The notes under the pieces were generated by a model that had not been told where the DNA came from, did no database searches, and saw nothing but the letters and a program-made list of their open reading frames with translations. The translations under genes and the position numbers were made by a program. This document shows, piece after piece, positions 55,691 to 64,000 of a stretch of 64,000 nt of DNA. Source of the DNA: Magicicada septendecula (taxonomy: Eukaryota; Arthropoda; Insecta; Hemiptera; Cicadidae); contig CM068372.1 in assembly GCA_034769895.1 (NCBI GenBank), positions 370,655,258 through 370,719,257 of the forward strand, given 5' to 3'. Position 1 is the first letter of the stretch. The number at the start of each line of letters is the position of its first letter.

Positions 55691-56620
55691 ACTACTCATC
55701 ATCATCATCATCATCATCAACAAGGGTTATACAAAAGTGGTTTGTTCCGGGCCTAAGCAGATAGACTAGAACTGGGGTCATTCTAATGCTTCTTGGGACG
55801 CCCCATACCTCTCCATCGATTTCAGCTTATAGTTCAATAGGTGTTTGAGAATGCTTCAGTCATCGTTTCGGTTAAAAGTTCCAAACATTTTAGCCTATAA
55901 TGGGCAGTCCTATCAAATATTCACATAACATTCAGTTTCTTCCGTACATCAAGATTTCTTTTGCGATCAGTATTTGTGAAGAGTATATCATATTACGCTT
56001 CCGAGATCTCGTGAAAACGACTGCTCTGCAATTTCGTTCATAGAAGTCGGAATTCTCAAACCAATAGACAAGGAAGAACTTCAAGCGTGTTTCTTTACTC
56101 GTTGATTATAAAAATGGGTTGGGTACTCGTTGTACCGGGTTAACTAGGCACTGGTCCTCAAATTCTTAGTGTTGGATGAAGTAATGTTAGCTTTCAAAGA
56201 AGCCTCTCTCCGGCCAAGACGGTTCTGCAGGTGAAGTGCCATATCTTATAAGAGGTTACCCTTTTGATGCTGAACATTATGGATTTAGACCGGAAAGTCG
56301 ATAAATATTCTTTGGAGATCAGTAGTAGCTAACAGTGCCAAGTTGAGGCGTAAGGGAAATGATTCTGGACTCTCTTATCTTTGGAATATTACAGGCGCAA
56401 ATTAATTTGGATTTAATGGGTTGTACTATTGTGTACAGGGAAATTTGGTCTCTTTAGTATGATAAGATAGTCAGTTTATGGGAGACAACCTACAGAAATC
56501 GGACTGGACGTTAAGCCCAAAGGTGGCAACCCCACTATCGCATTGCCGAGCAATATGCAAGTAACATATTCAGGAGACATATTAGTTACCAAACGGTCGC
56601 AAGCAAGATGTAACCGGGGG
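55691..56620 (-). mobile_element. 930-bp retroposed element of unknown family
   Basis: Flanked by an exact 15-bp duplication gaaaacgtcaaaagt (55,676-55,690 and 56,621-56,635). Read on the minus strand it ends in a (TGA)n tail (tcatcatcatcatcatcatcat on the plus strand, 55,697-55,718). Long direct duplication plus simple-repeat tail indicate target-primed insertion. No ORF above 60 codons, so it is a LINE 3-prime UTR or a long SINE. Confidence 0.75.
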
Positions 56621-56635
56621 GAAAACGTCAAAAGT

Positions 56636-57467
56636 GCCTTCCAAAAAATTTTAATTTTGCGTATTTATTAAGTAAGGAAATTAGAATAAATTTGTAATGG
56701 AATGCTCTAACAGAAAACCTATATTTCACTCACATTGTTTATAATTTTTCTCTCATTGTGTTCGCAAACCGTAATTCGTATTTTTAAAAATCTCAATTAG
56801 CCTATAATGACATTGCACATTTAGCTGCCATGGAAATTTGTAAACAAAGATATGATGAAAGAGAAATGTGTATTTTAATGTGTCTAAAAACACTGTTGTT
56901 TCTATGAAATTTTTTATATAGGCCTATTTGTTTCCTATACATAATAGTTTTATATAATTGAAAGTAAATTAACAAAACAGAAAGAAAAATTCAAGACAAT
57001 ACAAAATTATGGGCGTGACGAGATGTAAAACGAGCAGGCAAAAGGCTAAAACAAATGTTGACGGTAGAAGAGAAATAAAGCAAAGATAAATAAGGAAGAC
57101 CGATTTGAAGATACAAACATAGATGGGAGAAGGTAGTATATTATTTACTATCAGGGAATAACACACAAAACTGCATCAAACACAATAAAACTAACAATTT
57201 TTTTTTAATTATAAGTGAGGTCTTGTATTAGGCAACAATAAAAACGAAAGAGCGGATTCTTCAGTACAAAACGTGTTACCCCAGAGAGTCCTCTTTAGTT
57301 AGAAACTTTTAGATTAGTTATACTTTTTATGGTTCAAATCCTCTAATCGACACCATATCTAGAAGATTCATGTCCCCGTTTATTTAACACAATCCGCTAC
57401 GTGAAGCTATTCAGTAATCTGTTTTTTGAATTCAATGTTAATTACTACATTTTAATTTATAGTCATT
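56636..57467. other. non-coding sequence without recognised features
   Basis: AT-rich spacer. No coding or structural signal recognised. Confidence 0.4.
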
Positions 57468-57479
57468 ATTAATGAAACT

Positions 57480-57774
57480 AGGAGCGGTTGTGGCGAAGTG
57501 GCTAGCGTGTGACGCTGCTACGTTGTCGGCGTGGGTTCAATTCCCGCCAGGGGCATCTGATTTAGATATGACCGTTCCCCCTCGCAACGTAATGGCAACC
57601 CAGCGAGAGGTATCCTGCCTAGTATAAACCCCCCCCCCAAAAAATTGCCGTTCGGATCTGGCGTTAAACTGTAGGTCCCATATACCTGTGTGAGACTCAG
57701 TATCACACGCACCACGGGTATATGCGGGAAGGGTACAAACCAGTCGAAAGACTGAAGGACTATGAACTGAACTG
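57480..57774 (+). mobile_element. tRNA-derived SINE
   Basis: An exact 12-bp duplication attaatgaaact flanks it (57,468-57,479 and 57,775-57,786). The first 75 bp are tRNA-like with an A box (tggcgaagtgg, 57,490-57,500) and a B box (ggttcaattcc, 57,533-57,543), the internal RNA polymerase III promoter. An unrelated body of about 220 bp follows, with a C/A run, ending in ctgaactg. Expected to be mobilised by a LINE. Confidence 0.88.
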
Positions 57775-57786
57775 ATTAATGAAACT

Positions 57787-58960
57787 TTGATTCAAATTTA
57801 CAAAATATTGTTAATGCCTTTATTTCAACAGCTATTTGTGAGTGGTTTGACAGTTGCAGTTTGATACATGCAGCAGGCTCAGATATTGGCCTGTGTTGAG
57901 TGAAAAACTAATTACTAGCTTTGGAGAGGGAATTGATCCCTTGACATTGCCCGTAGATATGCCACTGCCTAATTTTATTTAAGAAGTACTGAGGATTCTC
58001 ATGCCGTACCCCCTTGCAAACCAATGTTCACGTGTGTTAGTTTTGTCTATACAATGATTCTATAGATAATAATGCTTTATTTATAAAATTTTAAATGCTC
58101 AAGAACTGGTGTAGCTATCATGGAAAATAAAAGCGTAAGTAACACAGTATTAAGTTAGCAGCGGGAGTTCAGTAGTTATTGAACTACGCCCTCTCAACTC
58201 TTTAACATGAATACACACAGAGCAAGTAAATGACTCATTTTCGGAGTTTGATGACACACATTAAGAAGAATTTTATGCAATACTGGAAAGAGACAGTAAA
58301 AAAAACCTAACGCAAAGAGTAACTATACTTACAGACTTAAATAAAAAAATTAAAAGAACGGTTAGAGAATCAGAATTATGGAAAAATGGATTAAGGTCAC
58401 GAAATGAATAGGTGAACAATAAATTTACTTCAGTTTTGATAACAATCTTTATTACTTGTAAGCCAGAAGTCATCATTACGTAAGATATGTTCATGACGTT
58501 CCCCTACTGATAGCTTTCGCAATCAAGTAGACTACATCTTAATTATCACTAGGTGGACTCTACGACCTCTCCAAACAATTAAAGACTCTACGAGCTCCCC
58601 AGAGAAAGATTTTCACAGTAATCAGATTCTTGCATCTAAAGTAGAACTAAACCTGGAAAGGCGTACATCAAAAGAAAATTGTAATGGGTCTAAATTTACA
58701 TAAATATTATTATCAAAGTTTATGAATTCTATAACATGTGCAGATGAGGCCCCCTCTTAAGGTGAGACGATTGCCAGTAAATGTTTTCATGACCATATAT
58801 GGTTATGCAGTTTATTTGTAGTCAGTGATTAATAACGAAGGAATGTTGTTGACGAGGCCAGTTAAAAAGGTGATACTAAGCAAACGGAACTTTCCAATAC
58901 TGAGGACGAGATGTATGGCAGGGAGTGGAGTGAACCAGTTTAAAGATGACACGAACGGAA
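57787..58960. other. non-coding sequence without recognised features
   Basis: No gene or paired repeat seen. Confidence 0.4.
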
Positions 58961-59685
58961 ATTGTAACACTGAACGCCAGTTGGCAAATAACATCTAAAC
59001 AAAGCGGATGCGAGTAATTTGCTCGGCCGCCGACGGAATAGTTTTCGTCTCGCCCGCATCGACCGCATAAACAGCGTAAGACGTAAATTAAACAATGTGA
59101 AATTTTAACCAGTATTGGACTTTTAAAAGTATAAATAATGTATTAATCAGTGATCAATAAAACTAAACAAACAGTTCGGCCGTAAGATATAAAAGTGAAA
59201 ACAACAGACAGTGCACACAACAGGAGACGTCCCGCAGGATGAAACCATACGCATCAACAGGAAAGTAGACATTTCAAAAATAATTAAATACTGGCTTTTA
59301 ACTAAATTTTAAAGTTGAGCTCAAAAAAAACCTAAAAGTATGTAAATGTGTATGATTGTGTGTGTGTGTGTGTGTGTGTGTGAAGAATATGCATATAGGC
59401 CTAACAAGAAGTGTTGAGTTTGTGTAATTTTGATATACGTATTTGCATTTTGATGTAATAGTTATTGAAAATCAGATTTACGCCTTAAGGCGTAATAAGT
59501 GTGTTCATGATCTTTTTATGTTATCAAAAGAAAATAAATAATGTTATGTTTCATTCGATATACGCATTTTGTTATTTGTATTTGCCCATTGTTCTCTGCC
59601 AAAGTACACTAAACGAATTCCTGGACCAAAACTTTACACTTAAAATCAATATATTACAATATAAAATTAATAATAATTACTGAAT
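58961..59685 (+). repeat. probable LTR (5-prime part of an LTR element)
   Basis: The sequence ends two bases before primer-binding-site-like repeats and holds a TATA-like tataaaa at 59,193 and aataaa near 59,532, as an LTR promoter and polyadenylation signal would. A TGTAAC start at about 58,966 is a guess. No second copy is present in the window, so boundaries are unproven. (GT)n at 59,358-59,382. Confidence 0.4.
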
Positions 59686-59860
59686 AATACTTCAGTTGTT
59701 TCGCCCGAACAAGGACAAATTTAATATTTAATAACCGATAATACTTCAGTTGTTTCGCCCGAACAGGGACAAATTTAATTATTAATTACTGAATAATACT
59801 TCAGTTGGCGCCCGAACAGGGACAAATTTAATTATTAATTACTGAATAATACTTCAAAGT
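59684..59860 (+). repeat. tandem array of tRNA-Lys primer-binding-site repeats
   Basis: Units start at 59,684, 59,738, 59,793 and 59,846 (period about 54 bp). Each has ataatacttcag, then a primer-site-like core and gacaaattta; the fourth unit is cut after ataatacttca. Only the third core is exact (tggcgcccgaacagggac, 59,806-59,823). The first two read tttcgcccgaacARggac. Confidence 0.85.
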
Positions 59861-60729
59861 CAACAAACATGATGGTGTTTAAAAATAGACTTGTCATATA
59901 AGCAAAATGCGGATATAAGAGTGAAGAGGAAAATTGTTGGTCGGCAATGAACCTATGAGGCATGCAGATAGCGCCTAGCTAAAAGTAAAAATTATATTAT
60001 AAGAAGAAACTTCTAGAGTAACCACAAACCTGTAATTTCAGTAAAAATAGTGTAAAAATAGATAAATAAAGATACGTTTAACATATACACACAGAAAACG
60101 GGACTACACAATTAAAAGACAAGTATCCTCAAATAAGCAAAGCCAGAATACAGCAATGTAGGTACGACACGAATAAATATGTAAATAAAATCTAGAAATA
60201 TTAAAAACAAATAGAAACAAATATCAATTATAATGTCTTAAAATTTAAAACAGTACAAGCAAATTTGTAACAAATAAAAGAATGGACGATGCCAATATAA
60301 AAGAACAGCGGAGAAGATACTGCAAGAAACCTATTCAAAGATAAATGCATAGAGAGAGAATACACTTTACGTCTGACCTGGAAATCAACATTACAATGCA
60401 ATATCAATAACTAATGTTAATAATAGTAACTACATAATAATGTTTAATAATAATAATAATAATGTTTAACTACATTAGTAAAAATAAAACAAAAGAAAAC
60501 TGCTGGGAAAGCACAGTATTAGAAATGATTATGTTATGGTGAAATGGAAATCTAAGTGGTGTTAACAATTCTGATAAAAACAGTGAAATTCTGAAACAGG
60601 CTACATGACTGAAGAAGTTCAGTATATGTCCCAATACATAAAAGTACTTAAAGATCACTGTGACAGAATAATCTTATTTTTCACCTACTATTAAAGTTTA
60701 GTTACAAGAATTCTACAACAATTAAAGTA
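59861..60729. other. leader-like sequence after the primer-site array, no gag found
   Basis: AT-rich with an (aat)n run at 60,443-60,460. No coding frame that resembles the Gag of elements 1 to 3. The LTR element seems truncated here. Confidence 0.4.
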
Positions 60730-60902
60730 TACTATTTCTTTTATGAATTTGCTAACTGCTATAATTTTTATTGTTCGACTAAGCTTTTCGTCATCACTGA
60801 CATCATCAGGTCGTTGTTTAAGACCTGATGATGTCAGTGATGATGAAAAGCTGTCGAACAATAAAAATTATAGCAGTTAGCAAATTCATAAAAGAAATAG
60901 TA
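60730..60902. repeat. foldback with 80-bp arms
   Basis: tactatttcttttatgaatt.. (60,730) and its complement ending at 60,902 pair nearly perfectly around gttgtttaa. The right arm contains CTGATGA (60,825-60,831), followed by TCA-GTGA-TGA and GAAAAGC, a degenerate hammerhead-like pattern. Confidence 0.8.
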
Positions 60903-62355
60903 AGGATGGCTGCTAATTTAAACAATACGAAGAATTAAAGTATACCTACTACCCCAAATACAACGTAAGCAAGCAAACGTTTTGCCATGTTATTGAATAC
61001 TAGCAAGATTTTAAAAAATGTAGATAATCCCACATTATTTTTCAAAATACAATAAAACTTAGATTATTTTAGACATTCTATCAGGTTGACTTCACAGAAG
61101 TATTGATGGAATAAGCCAGCGCACAAGACACACTCATTTTCTTCAGTTACATTATCATCGTATTCACTGAATATTGCCTTATGCAAATAAATATTGCCCC
61201 CCCCCCTATAAATGCAATAATTGACTATTCAGGCCGTCCTCTAGAAAATTTATTCCTTTTTGCTCAAACCAATTCATACTTTTTTTCCCTGTGAGATATC
61301 GTTGGTACTGCTTTACATTGAAACGAGAGATTGCCCATAACAAGAACAGAATTGTTTTTAAGATGCGGTGTCTCTACACTATTGTTCAAATTCTGGATCG
61401 TCCGTACCATCACTGTAATTCGCAAAATTTTTCTTGCGGAAAAGAAAATTGTTAGAAAAGAAGCGTTCTTAAATTCATATCCTTCAGTCCTATTACGACT
61501 ACAAGACTAGCTTTTAATGCAGCTTGAGGTGCTTTGATAATCCTCTCCCTCCACATATTCGTCTGAAAGACTCCCATTATCAGTAATGTTAAATTTATTA
61601 TGCGGGCTATTAGGCCGCCATTCATTGAATACTGATGTAGATCCAGATGTTTCTACTGTGCCCACTACAGCCATCATTAGTAGTGCAGGAAAAAAGACAA
61701 AATACACATTATAAGATGTAACATAACTATTATGAACATGTAGCCATCATTAATTAGTTACCTAATAAGAAGCACAAGTAGGCCTACATAAACTTATACC
61801 AAGCAACATCAGCGATCACATTACAGGTCTACTTAGTACTTAAATAAACGATTATAACACGATGTAACACATTTGTTATAAATGATATAGTATTATACAA
61901 TATAAAGTGCCCTGAGATTGTGTGACATTTGCGATGAAACAAGACCTTCCCTTTAAACTAAGAAAAAAAGGGGAACGAAAAAACATGAGTTAAATGAGAC
62001 TGACATACACTATCTATACTATTCTCTGTATCTACCCCTCTCTCTCTTTTTCTCTCTTTCTATCTATCTATTCACCTACTTATCACTTCTGTAACTACTT
62101 GTATAATTACTCGTATTATAAAGAAACATTTGGGTTGAAGGTATTAGAAGTCTCCGCATACCTGTACTGGTTGTAAATCCAGGAAAAGGTTATTTTATGA
62201 TACTGTTCTCTGACATGTCTATTGTTATATAGGCTTGTGGTTTCTCCAAAGGTTATAAATGTAAGTGGCTACCAACAGTGTTTTGAGAGACATTTTCATG
62301 CAGCCCGATATTTTTATGCAGAGAATGACGCAAATGATAAGCGAGAAATGTTGTT
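60903..62355. other. non-coding sequence; one unassigned minus-strand frame
   Basis: A minus-strand frame at 61,507-61,707 (66 codons) ends NGSLSDEYVEGEDYQSTSSC. It has acidic, non-repetitive composition, but I recognise no family and no splice sites that would make it an exon. A C-run at 61,196-61,205 and CT-rich sequence near 62,035 are simple repeats. Confidence 0.35.
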
Positions 62356-63590
62356 ACTTGTTTCAACAATTGCTTCACTTACTAAAAGCGGCCATAAGGT
62401 CTTGTCGTTTTTTTACATGTATGTTTATATCTTTAAATCTATTTAATTTTGTTTAACATTCATTCATCAGCGTTGTTCACATCCATATCTTACTGAAATC
62501 TACGCCTGCAAATCAAACCTCGTAATACAAAATTGTTACTAATTTTCAGTGTTTCATTAAAAGAAAAAAGTACCAGAAAATGTGTTTGTGACTGAAATAT
62601 TCTTCCATTTTCAAAACAATGTGTAAAGTGTGATGGTAATATGTTAACAAATGTAAAAGGACAAAGAAACGTCATCTTCAGATGTGGTAGACGGAATTGC
62701 AGAGCTTCAAAAAACATATATGATGCCACTTTTTTCAGAATAGCGCGTGTTCCTGCATTATCTGTATTATGTGTGATAGTCGCTTGTATTTTGAAATATC
62801 AAATTTCAGTCAGTTCGAAAGAGATCGACATAAACAGGAAAACTACACAAAAATTAATAAACGAGTTTAGCGAGATCCTTACTGTCTGGCTGATGGACAA
62901 CAGCTCAAAAATTGGTGGCCTGGGAGATACTGAAATTGATGAAAGTGCGTTCGCTTGAAGGAAGTACAACAAGGGTCGAATAACCAAAACTCGGTGGGTA
63001 CTTGAGGGAATTTGCAGGAGAATAAAGAAGTGGTTCCTAAAGGTGGTGGACCCACTAAATTGTGTAATTTTAAATAACATGGAACCAGGAACTACTATAG
63101 TTTCAGGTATTTGGCACGGGTACAACTCGCGAGTACCCATACATACCCAAATGTACGCGTATATACTTTTGTCTGTGAACCGTTCGCTTAATTTTGTATG
63201 TCCTCGCAATTCTGCTGTTCACACCCAAACAATCCAGAACTAATGGTCTAAAATTAAGTGTGTTATGCGGAGAAGAGTCAGCAGAATGTCTGTTAGTACA
63301 CTTCAGACGCATTTAATTGAATACGTTTGGAGAAAACTGTTTTCCTGCAGAAGAATTGTTTAATGATTTTTTAGCGGCTATTCATTATTTTTACACCCAA
63401 TTTTTAAATTGAATATACAGTAATTTGTAGTCAATAAATTTAGCTAAAGTAGAAATAAATTAGAACAAATCTAAAAAATACATAAAATTAAAATATAAAA
63501 ATAGATGTAAAGATATAAACATATAGGTAAAAAACGACAAGGCCTCACTGACCGCTTTTAGTAAGTGAAGCAATTGTTGTTGAAATAAGT
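62356..63590 (+). mobile_element. Merlin DNA transposon, inactive
   Basis: Inverted terminal regions of about 95 bp (acttgtttcaacaattgctt.. from 62,356 and its complement ending at 63,590) share cacttactaaaagcgg, ttgtcgttttttac and atgtttatatcttta. They flank a single transposase-like frame. The 8-9 bp target duplication expected for Merlin is not visible. Confidence 0.8.
62641..63363 (+). pseudogene. Merlin (IS1016/IS1595-like) transposase, two stops, catalytic residues lost
   Basis: One reading frame of 241 codons runs from 62,641 to TAA 63,361-63,363, interrupted only by TGA at 62,956 and TAA at 63,241. An N-terminal Cys segment (VIFRCGRRNCRASKNIYDAT) is followed by a helical region. GDTEIDESAFA contains the first catalytic Asp. 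A KYNKGRITKTRWVLEGI block, PGTTIVSGIWHGYN and VNRSLNFVCPRNSAVHTQTI follow in the order of the IS1595-like DDE domain. At the second catalytic position (family SDxW) the sequence has SGIW, so Asp is Gly. At the Glu of the family TIE motif it has TIQ. The protein would therefore be inactive even without the stops. Confidence 0.8.
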
Positions 63591-64000
63591 ATCAGCGTTA
63601 CTCTGATACAAGTATTAGCGGCCGTGAGCATTCTTTATAAAAAAATGCCTCTCAAGCCACTGGATGTAGCCACTACCTTTATAATCCGTGGAGAAACCAC
63701 AAGCCTATATAACAACAGACATGTCAGTGAACAGTATAATCAAATAACCTTTTACTGGTCTTACAAAAAGTGCAGGTATCCGACGACTTCTAGTACCCTC
63801 AGCCCAAAACATTTTAATATTGTGTGTATTTCTCTCCCTTTCCCTGTCTGCGTATCGCATCATCTTGCTATTATCTCTAACACAAATAGAACTAATATTA
63901 TAAAAATTTTTATATAAAATTTTATGCTATCTCACAACCCTCTGTCTCTCTCCTTCCTTCTATCTCTCCCTCTCTTTTCTCCCCCTTCTTTATATTTCTT
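63591..64000. other. non-coding sequence ending in a CT-rich tract
   Basis: Short frames without recognised similarity. From about 63,935 to the edge the plus strand is almost purely pyrimidine (tctctccttccttctatctc..). Confidence 0.45.

Noticed and set aside
57481..57555. A functional tRNA gene
   Set aside because: A and B boxes are present, but the acceptor stem does not close and an unrelated body with flanking 12-bp duplications follows, so it is a SINE head.
63043..63243. A separate small plus-strand gene
   Set aside because: It continues the same frame as 62,641-62,958 and carries the Merlin DDE-domain motifs, so it is part of one interrupted transposase.
1..64000. CRISPR arrays, bacterial operons or contamination
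   Set aside because: No regularly spaced short repeats apart from microsatellites and the primer-site array; coding content is spliced and transposon-derived throughout.

Overview
This is a window of an animal nuclear genome, most likely an insect. It is AT-rich, a split gene is interrupted by very large introns, and it carries mariner, Penelope-like, Merlin, pogo-like, Ty3/Gypsy, non-LTR and SINE elements. No prokaryotic operon structure is present. I cannot name the species.

Host gene. Seven exons of one gene lie on the minus strand between 34,922 and 830. Together they give 1,116 nt of coding sequence with perfectly matching intron phases. They encode consecutive ankyrin repeats that align in order with ANKRD28/ANKRD44/ANKRD52, the ankyrin-repeat regulatory subunit of protein phosphatase 6. 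The gene runs off the left edge, and its more 5-prime exons were not found to the right of 34,922. The introns are swollen by transposons: the 16-kb intron holds a complete 12-kb Gypsy element, and the 10.9-kb intron holds a related 8.9-kb element plus a mariner. Both Gypsy elements are antisense to the gene.

Layout. 1-660: pogo-like transposase end. 830-7,649: five host exons, with small introns containing Penelope-like fragments, palindromes bearing hammerhead-like cores, a deleted DDE transposon and a mariner scrap. 7,822-8,531: Penelope-like fragment. 9,645-21,656: Gypsy element 1 with LTRs, tRNA-His primer site, gag, pol, a long 3-prime region and a 4-bp target duplication. 23,604-23,787: host exon. 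24,148-33,017: Gypsy element 2, with a truncated 5-prime LTR and a tRNA-Lys primer site. 33,018-34,108: truncated mariner. 34,713-34,922: host exon. 35,429-46,686: a three-level nest, in which a solo LTR sits in the LTR of a gag-only element with 3.2-kb LTRs, which in turn sits in a piggyBac-like TTAA element. 47,823-51,537: hammerhead palindrome, Penelope-like element with 263-bp inverted arms, and a foldback. 53,350-57,786: a LINE, a 930-bp retroposed unit and a tRNA-derived SINE, each with target duplications. 58,960-59,890: LTR/leader fragment with a tandem array of primer-binding sites. 60,730-60,902: another foldback. 62,356-63,590: dead Merlin transposon.

Most unusual signals. (1) The two Gypsy elements each carry two copies of a 3-prime-region hairpin whose 5-bp stem shows compensatory base changes across the four copies. 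(2) Their Gag proteins end in an exact RanBP2-type zinc finger instead of a CCHC knuckle. (3) A long hairpin, capped in one element by a C(UUCG)G tetraloop, abuts the polypurine tract. (4) Hammerhead-like cores sit inside many of the window's palindromes. (5) One element has very large LTRs and codes only for a coiled-coil Gag-like protein. All retroelement genes here are visibly broken; nothing looks currently autonomous.
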